From JBNJGT01 sp046496745 (lineage in GTDB: Archaea; Nanobdellota; Nanobdellia; Woesearchaeales; JACJVW01), in assembly GCA_046496745.1 (NCBI GenBank), contig JAWOGQ010000011.1, positions 1 through 27,845 of the forward strand: a stretch of DNA of 27,845 bases, written 5' to 3'. This document shows, one piece after another, positions 15,435 through 23,313 of this stretch; within the stretch, counting starts at the first letter, position 1, and every line of letters begins with the position of its first letter. The notes below the pieces were generated by a model, which saw only the letters and a program-made list of their open reading frames with translations, did no database searches and was not told the DNA's origin. The position numbers and the translations under genes are program-made.

Positions 15435-16850
15435 TCAGAAGTTGCTGTTCACACGCAGGTATATCTCCTGGCCTGGCTGGAGATTATCACCAACATAGGC
15501 ATGACTCTTTGGGTCCTCTACAAGGTTCTTGTATGTTTCTTTTGTGAAAAGGCCAGGTTCAAGGTCAGGGTAATTATCTCCTGTTAACTGGTCTTCATAA
15601 TCAAACTTACGGATGATTTCAGCAGGATGATCTCCTTTCTGGACAACATAACTAAATATGGTCTCTTTTCCATCACGAACCTTTGCGAAATCATGATAAC
15701 GCTGTTCTGGGCCTAGTGCTTCCCTGTTCTCATGGGTCTTTCGGACATAGGGTAGCAATCTATCTGAGCATGATACATTTATATCATAGGCTGCCTTGTT
15801 CTCGATCCATAACCTGAATGTACGATGGGCATCTTTTGGGTGGTGGTTTGCTATTGCAATATATTTTGCGATATTTCCCAGGTTCTCTTTCCAGTTATCA
15901 TTAAGATGTCTTATCTGTCCGCTGTCCACTTTTCTGAGTGCATCGGCTATGTTGTTTATGGCAAGCAGATAGGCTGCTTTGTGATGGTCATCGCCTTGGA
16001 TATCTTCCAGTTCTGTCGGTATCTGCATCTCTTCGGGGAGAGCTTTTGATATGATCGATGCTCCAGTAGCGTCGTATCTGCCGCTTTCTCCTATGACGTG
16101 TTCTGTCAACTGGTAGGGACCAAAAGAAAGGATATCATCTCCTAAAGAAGGGATACAGTTGATGAATTCCGGGCCTGCTTCTTCTACAAGTATCTCGAGA
16201 ACAGCCCTGTTCTTTTTTCCATCATAGGAAGGCATGAGCTCAGTCATTGCGTAACTTATCATGTCTTTTGCTGAGATGGCACCAGCCATCTCTTTTAGTA
16301 GCCCTGTCCTTTCCGGATCCAGGGGAATGGCTTTTAATCCAACTTCTGAAGGGATGTGTCCGATGGGCTTGTGCCTGCGGACAGTTTCCCAGTCAATATT
16401 CTGGTAGGTCTCTTCTATGATATTGTCGATTGAATCCAGGTATTCTGGGAAAGTCATTTTTTCTGTTTCCTTATGGTCATAAGAGGCAATCTTCTCTTCA
16501 TAGAATCCTTTCAGTTCTGGTGTGCTATTGAGCTTCTTTTTCCACATCGAATTGAGCTGCTTGGTGAAATCGATGCTTGTATTGAAAGGGACTTTTCCGG
16601 TGATTCCTGTGTAATCTGAGAAAAGGTTTGCAAACTGTACACCAGCAAGTTCGCCCATGTCAAGTTGTTTCTTCACAGGAATATCTAATGAATCTAATAT
16701 GGTGGGATGAATTGGGAGGTGTGAATCGGAACTATATCTTGAAAGGGGAATATTCTCTATGTTTGGCTCAGGGATCCTGTTTTGAGTTGCGTAAGGGGTA
16801 AGTGCTACAATGAGGAGTGCAGATGCAATGGCTTTCTTGAGTGGCTTCAT
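15435..16850 (-). CDS. Secreted lysozyme-like (transglycosylase-type) protein with LysM-like C-terminus
   Basis: A 471-aa exported protein (signal segment KKAIASALLIVALTPYA). The central region (about 215-345) has a pattern of lysozyme-like/SLT transglycosylases: an acidic helix (VLEILVEEAGPEF) supplying a candidate catalytic Glu, then SFGPYQLTEHVIG, like the S-x-G-P-x-Q signature, then a helical region. The C-terminus (about 412-471; YVVQKGDHPAEIIRKF to NLQPGQEIYLRV) resembles a LysM carbohydrate-binding fold with an insertion. This is a motif reading, not an alignment. The start at 16850 fits a TATA box 27 nt upstream with no SD. It lies directly upstream of, and in the same direction as, the RHH-surface protein operon. 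It could instead be a non-hydrolytic cell-envelope protein. Confidence 0.6.
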   Translation of the reverse strand: MKPLKKAIASALLIVALTPYATQNRIPEPNIENIPLSRYSSDSHLPIHPTILDSLDIPVKKQLDMGELAGVQFANLFSDYTGITGKVPFNTSIDFTKQLNSMWKKKLNSTPELKGFYEEKIASYDHKETEKMTFPEYLDSIDNIIEETYQNIDWETVRRHKPIGHIPSEVGLKAIPLDPERTGLLKEMAGAISAKDMISYAMTELMPSYDGKKNRAVLEILVEEAGPEFINCIPSLGDDILSFGPYQLTEHVIGESGRYDATGASIISKALPEEMQIPTELEDIQGDDHHKAAYLLAINNIADALRKVDSGQIRHLNDNWKENLGNIAKYIAIANHHPKDAHRTFRLWIENKAAYDINVSCSDRLLPYVRKTHENREALGPEQRYHDFAKVRDGKETIFSYVVQKGDHPAEIIRKFDYEDQLTGDNYPDLEPGLFTKETYKNLVEDPKSHAYVGDNLQPGQEIYLRVNSNF

Positions 16851-16871
16851 GAGGGCGAGGGAAGCTTTCCC

Positions 16872-16882
16872 CTATTTAAAGG
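16872..16882 (-). promoter_or_regulatory. TATA box of the lysozyme-like gene, leaderless
   Basis: CCTTTAAATAG on the minus strand is centred 27 nt before the ATG at 16850. No SD is present. Confidence 0.6.
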
Positions 16883-16932
16883 TTTTGCTTTTTACCACTC
16901 CTCAGTTACGAACTATAAATATCATAATTAGT

Positions 16933-18222
16933 TTACTTCGGGGTGTTTGCAGAATTGAATAGTGAAAGGGTTGTATCTTTTGATTCCTTATGGTCAAGGA
17001 TTGGTCTTTGATAGGTCTTGAGGGGGCTTTCTTTGTGCTGGTGGATCTGTTTTGGATTGTAGTCTAGAAGTTCTGGGATTAATCGCTTTATGTAGGTGCA
17101 GTCCGGATCGAATCGTTCCTGCTGTCGCCAGGGATTGAATATGCGAAAGTATGGCTGAGCGTCGCATCCTGTTGAGGCAGACCATTGCCAGTTGCCGTTG
17201 TTGACTGAGGGGTCATAATCGATTAGTTTAGTTGCGAAATATTGTTCTCCCCATCGCCAATCGATGTGCATGTCCTTTACAAGGAAAGAGGCTGTTATCA
17301 TCCTTACCCTGTTGTGCATGTATCCTGTCTGATTGAGCTCACGCATCCCTGCATCAACGATCGGAAAACCTGTCTTTCCTTCGCACCAGAGTCTGAAGAG
17401 TTTTTTGTTGTTCTTCCATCTGATGCCCTGGAATCTTTTCTGGAATTCCTTGCCGAATACATAGGGAAAATGGTAGGCTATGTGGGTGAAGAAGTCGCGC
17501 CAGTATAATTCCTGGGTGAATGTTTCTGGTGTCTTCTGCCAGTAGCTTTCCCTGATTGAGATTGTTCCGAACTTGTGATGGGCTGAAAGGAGGCTTGTGT
17601 TTTTGGAGGGCATGTTGCGGCTTGTCTCGTAATCAGCAGGTATATTCTTGAGAAGCTTCAGGCCGTTGGTCCTTCCTCCTTTGATCAGTAGTTCTTTTCG
17701 CTTTATCTTTGGAAGGGTTCCTTTCTTTGAACTGAGGTTTTTTGGTTTGTAGGTATCAGGTCTTTTGATGGGGAATCGTGCAGCGTTCCTGTAGAAAGGT
17801 GTGAACTTGGTGTAGGGGGTATTGTCTTTCTTGAGTGCTATCTCCGGCTCCAGCAGAAGGTAGTCTGCATAGGAATGGAATGCGATATCTTTCTTTTCAC
17901 AAATTTTCTGGATATCTTTGTCTCTTTGTATTGCGAAAGGGGTGTAGTCTCTATTGACAAAGACTGCATCAAATCCTTTCAGGTTGTGGATTACTTTTGT
18001 TGGCTCTCCCTGCATGACTGTCAGGGGAATCTTGAGAGCCTCCAATGATTCGAGCATGAACTGGAATGCATTCTCACTGAAGTAGGGATGAGCTTGTTGC
18101 CTGGGGTCGAATATGAATGCGCATGTCACTTTTCTTGAGAGTCTTGATGCTTCATTGAGTCCTGTGTTGTCGAAGTCTCGCAAATCCCGCCGGAATATGA
18201 AGAGTGAGTGGTTGTACATCAT
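16933..18222 (-). CDS. phrB: Deoxyribodipyrimidine photolyase (class I type)
   Basis: A flavin-dependent, light-driven repair enzyme of about 429 aa. The N-terminal Rossmann-like domain starts YNHSLFIFRRDLRDFDN and includes the antenna domain (FIFDPRQQ, AVFVNRDYTPFA). The C-terminal FAD domain shows ELYWRDFFTHIAYHFPYVFG, GFPIVDAGMRELNQTGYMHN, RVRMITASFLVKD, and YDPSVNNGNWQWSASTGCDA, the strongest signature. The frame continues upstream to an ATG at 18258, but that would add a hydrophobic 12-residue extension not usual in the family. The adjacent ATGs at 18222 and 18219 are both possible. It is divergent from the flavoprotein gene, only about 38 nt away, so promoters overlap. DNA repair in a light-exposed habitat is implied. 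Confidence 0.92.
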   Translation of the reverse strand: MMYNHSLFIFRRDLRDFDNTGLNEASRLSRKVTCAFIFDPRQQAHPYFSENAFQFMLESLEALKIPLTVMQGEPTKVIHNLKGFDAVFVNRDYTPFAIQRDKDIQKICEKKDIAFHSYADYLLLEPEIALKKDNTPYTKFTPFYRNAARFPIKRPDTYKPKNLSSKKGTLPKIKRKELLIKGGRTNGLKLLKNIPADYETSRNMPSKNTSLLSAHHKFGTISIRESYWQKTPETFTQELYWRDFFTHIAYHFPYVFGKEFQKRFQGIRWKNNKKLFRLWCEGKTGFPIVDAGMRELNQTGYMHNRVRMITASFLVKDMHIDWRWGEQYFATKLIDYDPSVNNGNWQWSASTGCDAQPYFRIFNPWRQQERFDPDCTYIKRLIPELLDYNPKQIHQHKESPLKTYQRPILDHKESKDTTLSLFNSANTPK

Positions 18223-18228
18223 AAGAAA

Positions 18229-18238
18229 AAATATAAAC
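18229..18238 (+). promoter_or_regulatory. TATA box of the NQO-like gene, leaderless
   Basis: AAATATAAAC is centred 26 nt before the ATG at 18260. No SD is present, so the transcript is likely leaderless. Confidence 0.55.
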
Positions 18239-18259
18239 ACCTTAATCTTTTTTGTCATT

Positions 18260-18826
18260 ATGAATATACTAGTGATACTTGGTCATCCTGATAAGAAGTC
18301 ATTATGCGGGAGCCTGATGAAAGAATATTCCAGGGGTGCAAGGTCAAGCGGTGCAAAAGTCAGGGAGTTGTCCTTGGGAGATCTGCGTTTTGATCCTGTG
18401 CTTCATAAGGGTTACAAGGAGATCCAGGAACTGGAGCCGGATCTGGTCGAAGCCCAGAAAAGTATTGAATGGGCAGATCACCTGGTTTTTGTGTATCCTA
18501 ACTGGTGGGCAAGTTTTCCTGCTATCCTTAAGGGGTTTTTTGATCGGACAATATTGCCTGACTTTGCATTCAAGTACACTGGCAAGTATACGTGGAAAAA
18601 GTTTCTAAAGGGTAAATCTGCTCATCTTATCGTAACGATGGGAGCTCCTGCCTTGTATTATAGATGGTTGGGCTCACCAGGAAGTAAGGTGATGAAGGCA
18701 AGCCTCAAATTCTGCGGTGTCAGGCCAGTTCGTTCAACAGTTTTTGGTTTGATAGAGTCTGCTTCAAAGGAACGGGTGATGCGTATAAAGAAAAAAGTCT
18801 GGAAAAAAGGAAAAAAATTACGTTGA
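18260..18826 (+). CDS. NAD(P)H dehydrogenase (quinone)-like flavodoxin-fold protein
   Basis: A 188-aa FMN- or FAD-binding oxidoreductase of the NQO1/KefF/MdaB group. Motifs are an N-terminal phosphate loop MNILVILGHPDKKSLCGSL, PNWWASFPAILKGFFDRTI (residues ~80-100) and VTMGAPALYYRW. The C-terminus is unusually basic (KKKVWKKGKKLR), which may mean nucleic-acid or membrane contact. The frame extends upstream to 18113 inside the photolyase gene, but the homologous start is the ATG at 18260. It converges with DAHP synthase: its TGA ends at 18826 and the other TAA ends at 18827, with no spacer. Confidence 0.9.
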   Translation: MNILVILGHPDKKSLCGSLMKEYSRGARSSGAKVRELSLGDLRFDPVLHKGYKEIQELEPDLVEAQKSIEWADHLVFVYPNWWASFPAILKGFFDRTILPDFAFKYTGKYTWKKFLKGKSAHLIVTMGAPALYYRWLGSPGSKVMKASLKFCGVRPVRSTVFGLIESASKERVMRIKKKVWKKGKKLR

Positions 18827-19906
18827 TTATCTCTCGTTGATCTGTCTTCTCATATCATAGAAATCCCTGGCATCGCTGATTAATCTTGCCAGGCCTTCTT
18901 TTGTGCCACTGCTTGAGTAGAGGCTTTGGGGACCATCACTCAAGGCATCCTCTGGGTTTGGATGGGCTTCGATCATCAGGCCGTGGGCTCCGTGTCCTAT
19001 GGCTCCAAGTGCAGTGCTGTATACTAGGTCTCTTTGTCCTGAGGCGTGGCTCGGGTCATAGATTATTGGCAGATTGCATCGCCTTGTAAGGACTGCAACG
19101 TCTCCGGTGTCAATGCTGTTTCGCGTGTATTTGTTGTCAGTCCCTTTTATCCCGCGCAAACAGAGCATGACGTTTTGAACATCACCTGACAAGAGGTATT
19201 CAGCGCCCTGAATGAATTCTTCCAGGGATGTTGCTGGTCCTCTCTTGTAGAGGATTGCCTTGTCGCTTCCCTTAAGATTGTCAGAGAGTGCTGTGAGCAG
19301 GTCGTAGTTCTGGCAATTACGGGCACCTACCTGGAACACATCCACATCATACATCAGGTAGAGTTCTATATTTCTCTGATCTGTTATCTCTGTCACTATA
19401 GGAAGGCCGGTCTCTTGTTTTGCAAGATCGAGCATGCGCAGACCTTCTTCCTTGTGTCCCTGGAATGAATAAGGGCTTGTGCGAGGTTTGTATGCGCCTG
19501 CCCGAAGCATGTCTGCGCCTGCTTTTTTCACGTCTTTTGCAGCCTGTATTATCTGTTCTTCACTTTCTACTGCACAGGGCCCAGCTGTTACAAACAGGCG
19601 TCCGTTGCCGATCTCTAGTCCGTTGTTCTTAACTATACGGGTAGCGTCCCTGTACTTTCTTGATGCAAGCTTGTAGCTGTCAGCAACAGGAATGATCTTC
19701 TCTACTGCTTCCAGTTGTTCAAGACGTTCTTTTGAGATGCGTGCGATGTCGTTTGTTGCTCCTTTAACTGCAATGACTGGAAGCTCTTCTCCCATAACAG
19801 TGCGGTAATGGATGTTTGCCTGCGTTTCTTTTGCCAATTCTTTTAGCCGGTTTGTTGCTTTTTGCATATCTTCATCTGTAATATCATGTTTCATTTGGAT
19901 TATCAT
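18827..19906 (-). CDS. aroF: 3-deoxy-7-phosphoheptulonate (DAHP) synthase, type I-beta with N-terminal regulatory domain
   Basis: A 359-aa enzyme that condenses PEP and erythrose 4-phosphate, the first step of aromatic biosynthesis. The TIM-barrel domain has AGPCAVES (108-115), GAYKPRTSPYSFQG, EITDQRN, VGARNCQNYDLL, YKRG and IYDPSHASGQRDL. The N-terminal 75 residues (QMKHDITDEDMQKATNRLKE) form the ferredoxin/ACT-like domain found in Thermotoga-type enzymes, where it mediates feedback inhibition. The start at 19906 is supported by GGTGAT just upstream. The rest of the shikimate pathway is not in the window. Neighbouring genes give no pathway context. Confidence 0.95.
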   Translation of the reverse strand: MIIQMKHDITDEDMQKATNRLKELAKETQANIHYRTVMGEELPVIAVKGATNDIARISKERLEQLEAVEKIIPVADSYKLASRKYRDATRIVKNNGLEIGNGRLFVTAGPCAVESEEQIIQAAKDVKKAGADMLRAGAYKPRTSPYSFQGHKEEGLRMLDLAKQETGLPIVTEITDQRNIELYLMYDVDVFQVGARNCQNYDLLTALSDNLKGSDKAILYKRGPATSLEEFIQGAEYLLSGDVQNVMLCLRGIKGTDNKYTRNSIDTGDVAVLTRRCNLPIIYDPSHASGQRDLVYSTALGAIGHGAHGLMIEAHPNPEDALSDGPQSLYSSSGTKEGLARLISDARDFYDMRRQINER

Positions 19907-20250
19907 ACTATCACCTTTGTTTATTGATTGTTATTGGGCTTATTGCTGCCAAAAGTGAAAGTATCTAAAGAAGTAGAGAGACTGGATTGAATCTTGACAA
20001 CTATCTCGACGACATGGCCGTTGCTTTAGTCTTTTTTCTTGTCTCATATATTTCACCTGAGAAAATGAGGGTGCCAGCGGCACAGCTACCAAAAGAACTT
20101 GAATGAGATAAACTGTTTATTTGGCATACTTAGTGGTAGGTGTTATGACTATATAAAATTTTTTGATTTTTCTTAGGATAAGATGCTGAAAGAAGGATAA
20201 TACCCGGGTCTTAAGCAAGATTTTTTAATCAAGATGAATTCTATTCAGAG
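19907..20250. other. 344-bp intergenic region between DAHP synthase and the YfcE-like gene
   Basis: The region carries the 5' end of the DAHP synthase transcript, a possible decayed small gene (19943-20106), a strong TATA-like element (CTATATAAAA, 20149-20158) with no obvious gene at its expected start, and an A/T-rich element (20219-20229) 26 nt before the YfcE-like ATG. I see no tRNA, clear C/D or H/ACA sRNA boxes, or inverted-repeat terminator. Confidence 0.5.
19943..20106 (+). pseudogene. Possible frameshifted small gene
   Basis: Two short reading frames on the plus strand abut in different phases. The first reads TTG CTG CCA then LPKVKVSKEVERLD and stops at 19988-19990. The second is open across the same spot and contains LNLDNYLDDMAVALV, with ATG at 20014 and a TGA at 20104-20106. 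Together they look like a small helical protein interrupted by a frameshift. The family is not recognised, neither half has an SD, and chance is possible. Confidence 0.25.
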
Positions 20251-20700
20251 ATGCTAATCGGAATCGTATCAGATACGCATAGCAATGAGGAAAGATTCAG
20301 GAAGGTGCTGGATATCTTATCTGATTGTGATATGATCATCCATTGCGGGGATTGGACCAATTCAGCGATTGTTGAGATGTGCAGGGGTCTTGATGTGCAT
20401 GGGGTTCATGGGAACTGTGACTTTAACCTGAAAGGCCCGGTGAAATTCCATGAGCCATACATTGACCTGGAGATTGATGGGATACGTATAGGGGCCTGTC
20501 ATGGGCATGATTCGCGGTTACCAGAATTGCTCGAAGCAGGATTTGATGTTGTTTGTTCAGGGCATACGCATCATTCAAAGATTGAGATGGTAGATGGTAC
20601 ACTTCATATAAATCCTGGCAGTCCTGCAAAACCTAGGAATGGAGCAAGTTGCGCGGTTTATGATACAAGAAAAAGAAAAGGAAAAATAATCCTTTTATGA
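20251..20700 (+). CDS. YfcE/MJ0936-type phosphodiesterase (calcineurin-like metallophosphoesterase)
   Basis: A 149-aa metallophosphoesterase with all dinuclear-metal motifs: GIVSDTHSN (3-11), IIHCGDW (~30-36), VHGNCD, ACHGHD, and CSGHTHHSKIEMVDGTLHINPGS. This matches YfcE and MJ0936, which hydrolyse simple phosphodiesters; the physiological substrate is unknown. It is slightly shorter than usual (about 160-180 aa). An A/T-rich element about 26 nt upstream (ATTTTTTAAT) suggests a leaderless start. It overlaps the convergent lipoprotein gene by 6 nt at the stop codons. Confidence 0.92.
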   Translation: MLIGIVSDTHSNEERFRKVLDILSDCDMIIHCGDWTNSAIVEMCRGLDVHGVHGNCDFNLKGPVKFHEPYIDLEIDGIRIGACHGHDSRLPELLEAGFDVVCSGHTHHSKIEMVDGTLHINPGSPAKPRNGASCAVYDTRKRKGKIILL

Positions 20701-21630
20701 TACTGCGTGCTTTACCAGGACATTTGCGGTCTGTTCTTCTTCGTAATCATAGGTTGCTTTTATCCTGATAGGAGTCTGGTAGTCGCTTTGAGTGCTTACT
20801 TCCTGGGTGCAGCTTACCTGGTGTGTCCTGTCATATAGCCTGACATAACCGCTTGTGTCGTCTCCTTCACTCAGGCCTGAACATTTTAGTCCGGAGCCAA
20901 GCTCGCTTGAGATTTCAAGCCATACCTTGTTCTCGTCCACTTCCTGTTCTTTTGAGCACTCAGTCTCTTTCTTGAATATCTCTCCTGAGCCGACGTGGGT
21001 AACTTTGAAGGTGAAACCTACCTTGTTTCGTGCTCTTGGATATTCCTTGAAATCTGTTATGTGGACAGGAGCGCCTGAATTGTAGACCACTTTTGGTTCG
21101 TTCACGCTACAGACACCTTCTTTTGTTGTTTCAAGGTTGTTCTCCCTTACACAAATGTCAGCTACAGCGGTTGTCTGGTAGAGATAACAGACATCAGCCC
21201 TGATAGGATATTGCTTGTTCCCATCCAGTTCTTCCTGCCTGTTAAGATCATCGAATGTGACATATACCTGTGGGCCTTCAATTGTGCCTCCTTCAGCGTT
21301 CTTTTCAGTTGCAAGAAGATCCTCTTCCGGGTGCTTCTTGAGTTCTGATTCGCTGACACCGAATTCTGAGGGAAGGATTCCGCTGAGAGTAACCAATACA
21401 TTGTCGCTTGTGACGGTGTATTCTCCTTTGTTTTTCAGTGTGACTGAGACTTCAAAGGGGTTGCTTCCGCCGTCATATACCTCTTTAGGAGGGCTCCCTT
21501 CTGCAAAATTCACATCTATACCTTTGACGCCACCAATAAAAGGGTCTGTTCTGGTTCCCTGTTCCTGGTCGCCGTTAGAACATCCTGTAATCACAATCAT
21601 CAAAAACAAGAGCATTAATACCTTTTTCAT
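20695..21630 (-). CDS. Lipoprotein of unknown function (paralogue A)
   Basis: A 311-aa exported lipoprotein. The signal peptide ends in a lipobox, ITGC (Cys17). The mature part starts with a low-complexity acidic linker and then beta-rich sequence of CARDB-like character (FEVSVTLKNKGEYTV, then VGFTFKVTHVGSGEIFKKE). It is paralogous to the next gene: both have the P-PKEVYD/SQIYDD entry, a CY-Y-T core near mid-protein, and a Gly-Ala-Pro-Val element before the second domain. The ATG at 21630 has SD AGGAGGT (21639-21645). The TATA box is about 40 nt upstream. It is likely anchored outside the membrane. Function unknown. Confidence 0.8.
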   Translation of the reverse strand: MKKVLMLLFLMIVITGCSNGDQEQGTRTDPFIGGVKGIDVNFAEGSPPKEVYDGGSNPFEVSVTLKNKGEYTVTSDNVLVTLSGILPSEFGVSESELKKHPEEDLLATEKNAEGGTIEGPQVYVTFDDLNRQEELDGNKQYPIRADVCYLYQTTAVADICVRENNLETTKEGVCSVNEPKVVYNSGAPVHITDFKEYPRARNKVGFTFKVTHVGSGEIFKKETECSKEQEVDENKVWLEISSELGSGLKCSGLSEGDDTSGYVRLYDRTHQVSCTQEVSTQSDYQTPIRIKATYDYEEEQTANVLVKHAVS

Positions 21631-21663
21631 TATCTTAACCTCCTATGCCTTTATTGGAATAAA

Positions 21664-21675
21664 CCTTATATAAAG
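21664..21675 (-). promoter_or_regulatory. TATA box of lipoprotein A
   Basis: CTTTATATAAGG on the minus strand lies about 40 nt before the ATG, leaving a leader of about 13 nt that contains the SD. Confidence 0.5.
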
Positions 21676-21682
21676 TTTTTGA

Positions 21683-22612
21683 TTAGGGAGTGGCAATTAT
21701 TGTCACTGGCCTTGAAATTTCCTGACGGTAACCGTATTCGAGCTCGATCCTTAAAGGTGTTGTATAGGCGGGTCCGGCAAGGCCTGTGACTTCACAGACA
21801 AAATACCCGTGGCCATTTATAAGTTTTAATTCTCCGTTGTCAAGGGGCCTGCATGTCCCTCTTATATCTGAGTTTGCAATCTCTACAGCTGTGACAGTAA
21901 CATAATTTATGTCCTTGTATTCGAGACCATCAGGACTATAGGGGCTGCAGCTTGTAAGATGCGAGTAGCCCTGCTTGAACACTGTTCCTCCTCCTACATT
22001 GTCAACATGAATCTTGAATTTTGTCCTGCCTTTTAGTGGTTCCATCTCTATTGAGCTTACTGCAACCGGAGCGCCCTGGGAACCTACTGATGGATTGATT
22101 TTTGAGTCACAGGCTTTATTCTTTGCAGTAGTGGAATAAGGATCAGGGTCTATGCATACAGTTGGTTCGGCTATTGTCTTGTAGCTGTAACATGCTGTTG
22201 CGACCAGATTGAAATCATACTTGTCTATGTTCCTTGCATCCAGACTTCGTATTGCCCCATCAAACTCAATAGAAGAGAATTCACCTTGGTTGTTGTACAT
22301 GCTTTTTCCTTCAAGATCCATCAGCCTTTTTCCTTCGTTTACACCAGTTATGATATTCTTATCAAAACCGCTGAGATAAATCTGGCTGTTGGAGCCTGTC
22401 TCAAGGTCATGGGCCCCTTTGTTGTGGATTTCGATCATCGTACTGAATTCTTCATCATCATAGATCTGGGAAGGGGGCATGTTTGGCATGAATTGCATGT
22501 AAAGTCCTTGTGATCCTGATCTGTAGTTCTCATCAGTATCTTCGGAACGGTCCAGCGTACATGCACTGAGTAAGACTGTAAGAAAAAGGGTCAATAATAG
22601 TATTTTTTTCAT
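21683..22612 (-). CDS. Lipoprotein of unknown function (paralogue B)
   Basis: A 309-aa exported lipoprotein with a lipobox LSAC (Cys18) after MKKILLLTLFLTVL. The mature part has two beta-rich domains, e.g. FSTMIEIHNKGAHDLETG and RTKFKIHVDNVGGGTVFKQG, plus conserved cysteines (CYSYKTIAEPTVC). The parallel order of elements shows it arose by duplication with the gene at 20695-21630. A TATA-like element 26 nt before the ATG, with no SD, gives a leaderless start, unlike its paralogue. Tandem paralogues often differ in ligand; none can be named here. Confidence 0.8.
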   Translation of the reverse strand: MKKILLLTLFLTVLLSACTLDRSEDTDENYRSGSQGLYMQFMPNMPPSQIYDDEEFSTMIEIHNKGAHDLETGSNSQIYLSGFDKNIITGVNEGKRLMDLEGKSMYNNQGEFSSIEFDGAIRSLDARNIDKYDFNLVATACYSYKTIAEPTVCIDPDPYSTTAKNKACDSKINPSVGSQGAPVAVSSIEMEPLKGRTKFKIHVDNVGGGTVFKQGYSHLTSCSPYSPDGLEYKDINYVTVTAVEIANSDIRGTCRPLDNGELKLINGHGYFVCEVTGLAGPAYTTPLRIELEYGYRQEISRPVTIIATP

Positions 22613-22633
22613 AAGAAGAATTTAATAAAAAGA

Positions 22634-22643
22634 GTTTAAATAT
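22634..22643 (-). promoter_or_regulatory. TATA box of lipoprotein B, leaderless
   Basis: ATATTTAAAC on the minus strand is centred 26 nt before the ATG at 22612. No SD is seen. Confidence 0.55.
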
Positions 22644-22650
22644 TTTTCGT

Positions 22651-23058
22651 CTAAATGCCAGAAAGCTTGCTTTCAATCATCTGAAGTTCGTTTTCCAGTT
22701 TCTCAAGTTCTGATTGGACTGGTTTTTTTGCTTTCTTCTTTTCTTTAGGCTTTGTCTCTTTTTTAGGTTCTGGCTTCTTCTCTTCTTTTTTCTCTCTATG
22801 AGGCAAGTGTCTTAGCTTGGTTTCAGGCATCAAGGTGTTAAGTTTACCTAGAAGATGGTTGATCTGCTGCACATCCTGCTTGAGTTTGCTGAAAAGTTCA
22901 ACTTTTTCTTTTCTTCCATGCTTTAATTTCTCGTAATTCTTGAGAGTTACGATTGTACCTTTTGCTGCACTGAGAACTTCTTTCTGCAAATCCTTTGGGT
23001 CTTCAATCCCTATGTAGTAGATGTGCTTTTCGTTTTTACTCCTATCTTCCGGGGCCAT
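22651..23058 (-). CDS. Coiled-coil protein with Lys/Glu-rich linker (third gene of trio)
   Basis: A 135-aa protein of unknown function. The N-terminal part (YYIGIEDPKDLQKEVLSAAK) leads into a helical coiled coil (LFSKLKQDVQQINHLLGKLN). A highly charged KKEEKKPEPKKETKPKEKKK linker follows, then a short C-terminal amphipathic helix (LEKLENELQMIESKLS). The frame continues upstream to 23103, but the ATG at 23058 has GGTGAT 2 nt upstream and the usual Met-Ala start. The upstream 77-aa gene ends 10 nt away. The linker and short terminal helix are typical of scaffold or tethering proteins, which is inference only. Confidence 0.7.
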   Translation of the reverse strand: MAPEDRSKNEKHIYYIGIEDPKDLQKEVLSAAKGTIVTLKNYEKLKHGRKEKVELFSKLKQDVQQINHLLGKLNTLMPETKLRHLPHREKKEEKKPEPKKETKPKEKKKAKKPVQSELEKLENELQMIESKLSGI

Positions 23059-23068
23059 AATCACCACT

Positions 23069-23302
23069 CTAAAATGCTTCAGGTTCGAACAGTGTGCGAT
23101 CAACGAACTCTATCTTTCGTTCAACTTCGTCCAGTTCGTTTGTCCATGTCTCGATCTCGGCATCCTCGGTATTCTTGAGTTCATTGATCCGAGCAAGCGT
23201 TGTTTTTGATTCTTTGATCTTTGCTTTTACCAGTTCGATAACATCCAATACATCTTTGTATTCATCAATCTTAACGAAAACTGGTGCATCTTTTTGAGTC
23301 AT
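23069..23302 (-). CDS. Short coiled-coil protein (second gene of trio), paralogous to the C-terminus of the 228-aa protein
   Basis: A 77-aa, almost fully helical protein (VFVKIDEYKDVLDVIELVKA, then INELKNTEDAEIETWTNELDE). It ends in the signature EFVDRTLFEPEAF. The 228-aa upstream protein ends LFTKIEDYKAILEASDHMK to IHYIDRTFFEQKQ, the same pattern of KI-Y--L and IDRTFFE, showing common ancestry. The start at 23302 has GGTGAT 7 nt upstream. It is co-transcribed with both neighbours. Function unknown; it may assemble with the 228-aa protein. Confidence 0.7.
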   Translation of the reverse strand: MTQKDAPVFVKIDEYKDVLDVIELVKAKIKESKTTLARINELKNTEDAEIETWTNELDEVERKIEFVDRTLFEPEAF

Positions 23303-23313
23303 TTTAGTATCAC

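Noticed and set aside
18223..18258. Longer photolyase start at 18258
   Set aside because: It would add a 12-residue hydrophobic extension not typical of the family and overlaps the divergent promoter.
20070..20084. GTGCC-AGC-GGCAC hairpin in the 344-bp gap, possibly a guide RNA or terminator
   Set aside because: It is a 5-bp stem inside the open frame ending at 20106, with no T-tract or guide-RNA boxes.
20141..20154. GGTGTTATG resembling an SD and start at 20137-20145
   Set aside because: The frame ends after three codons (ATG ACT ATA TAA), so it encodes nothing.
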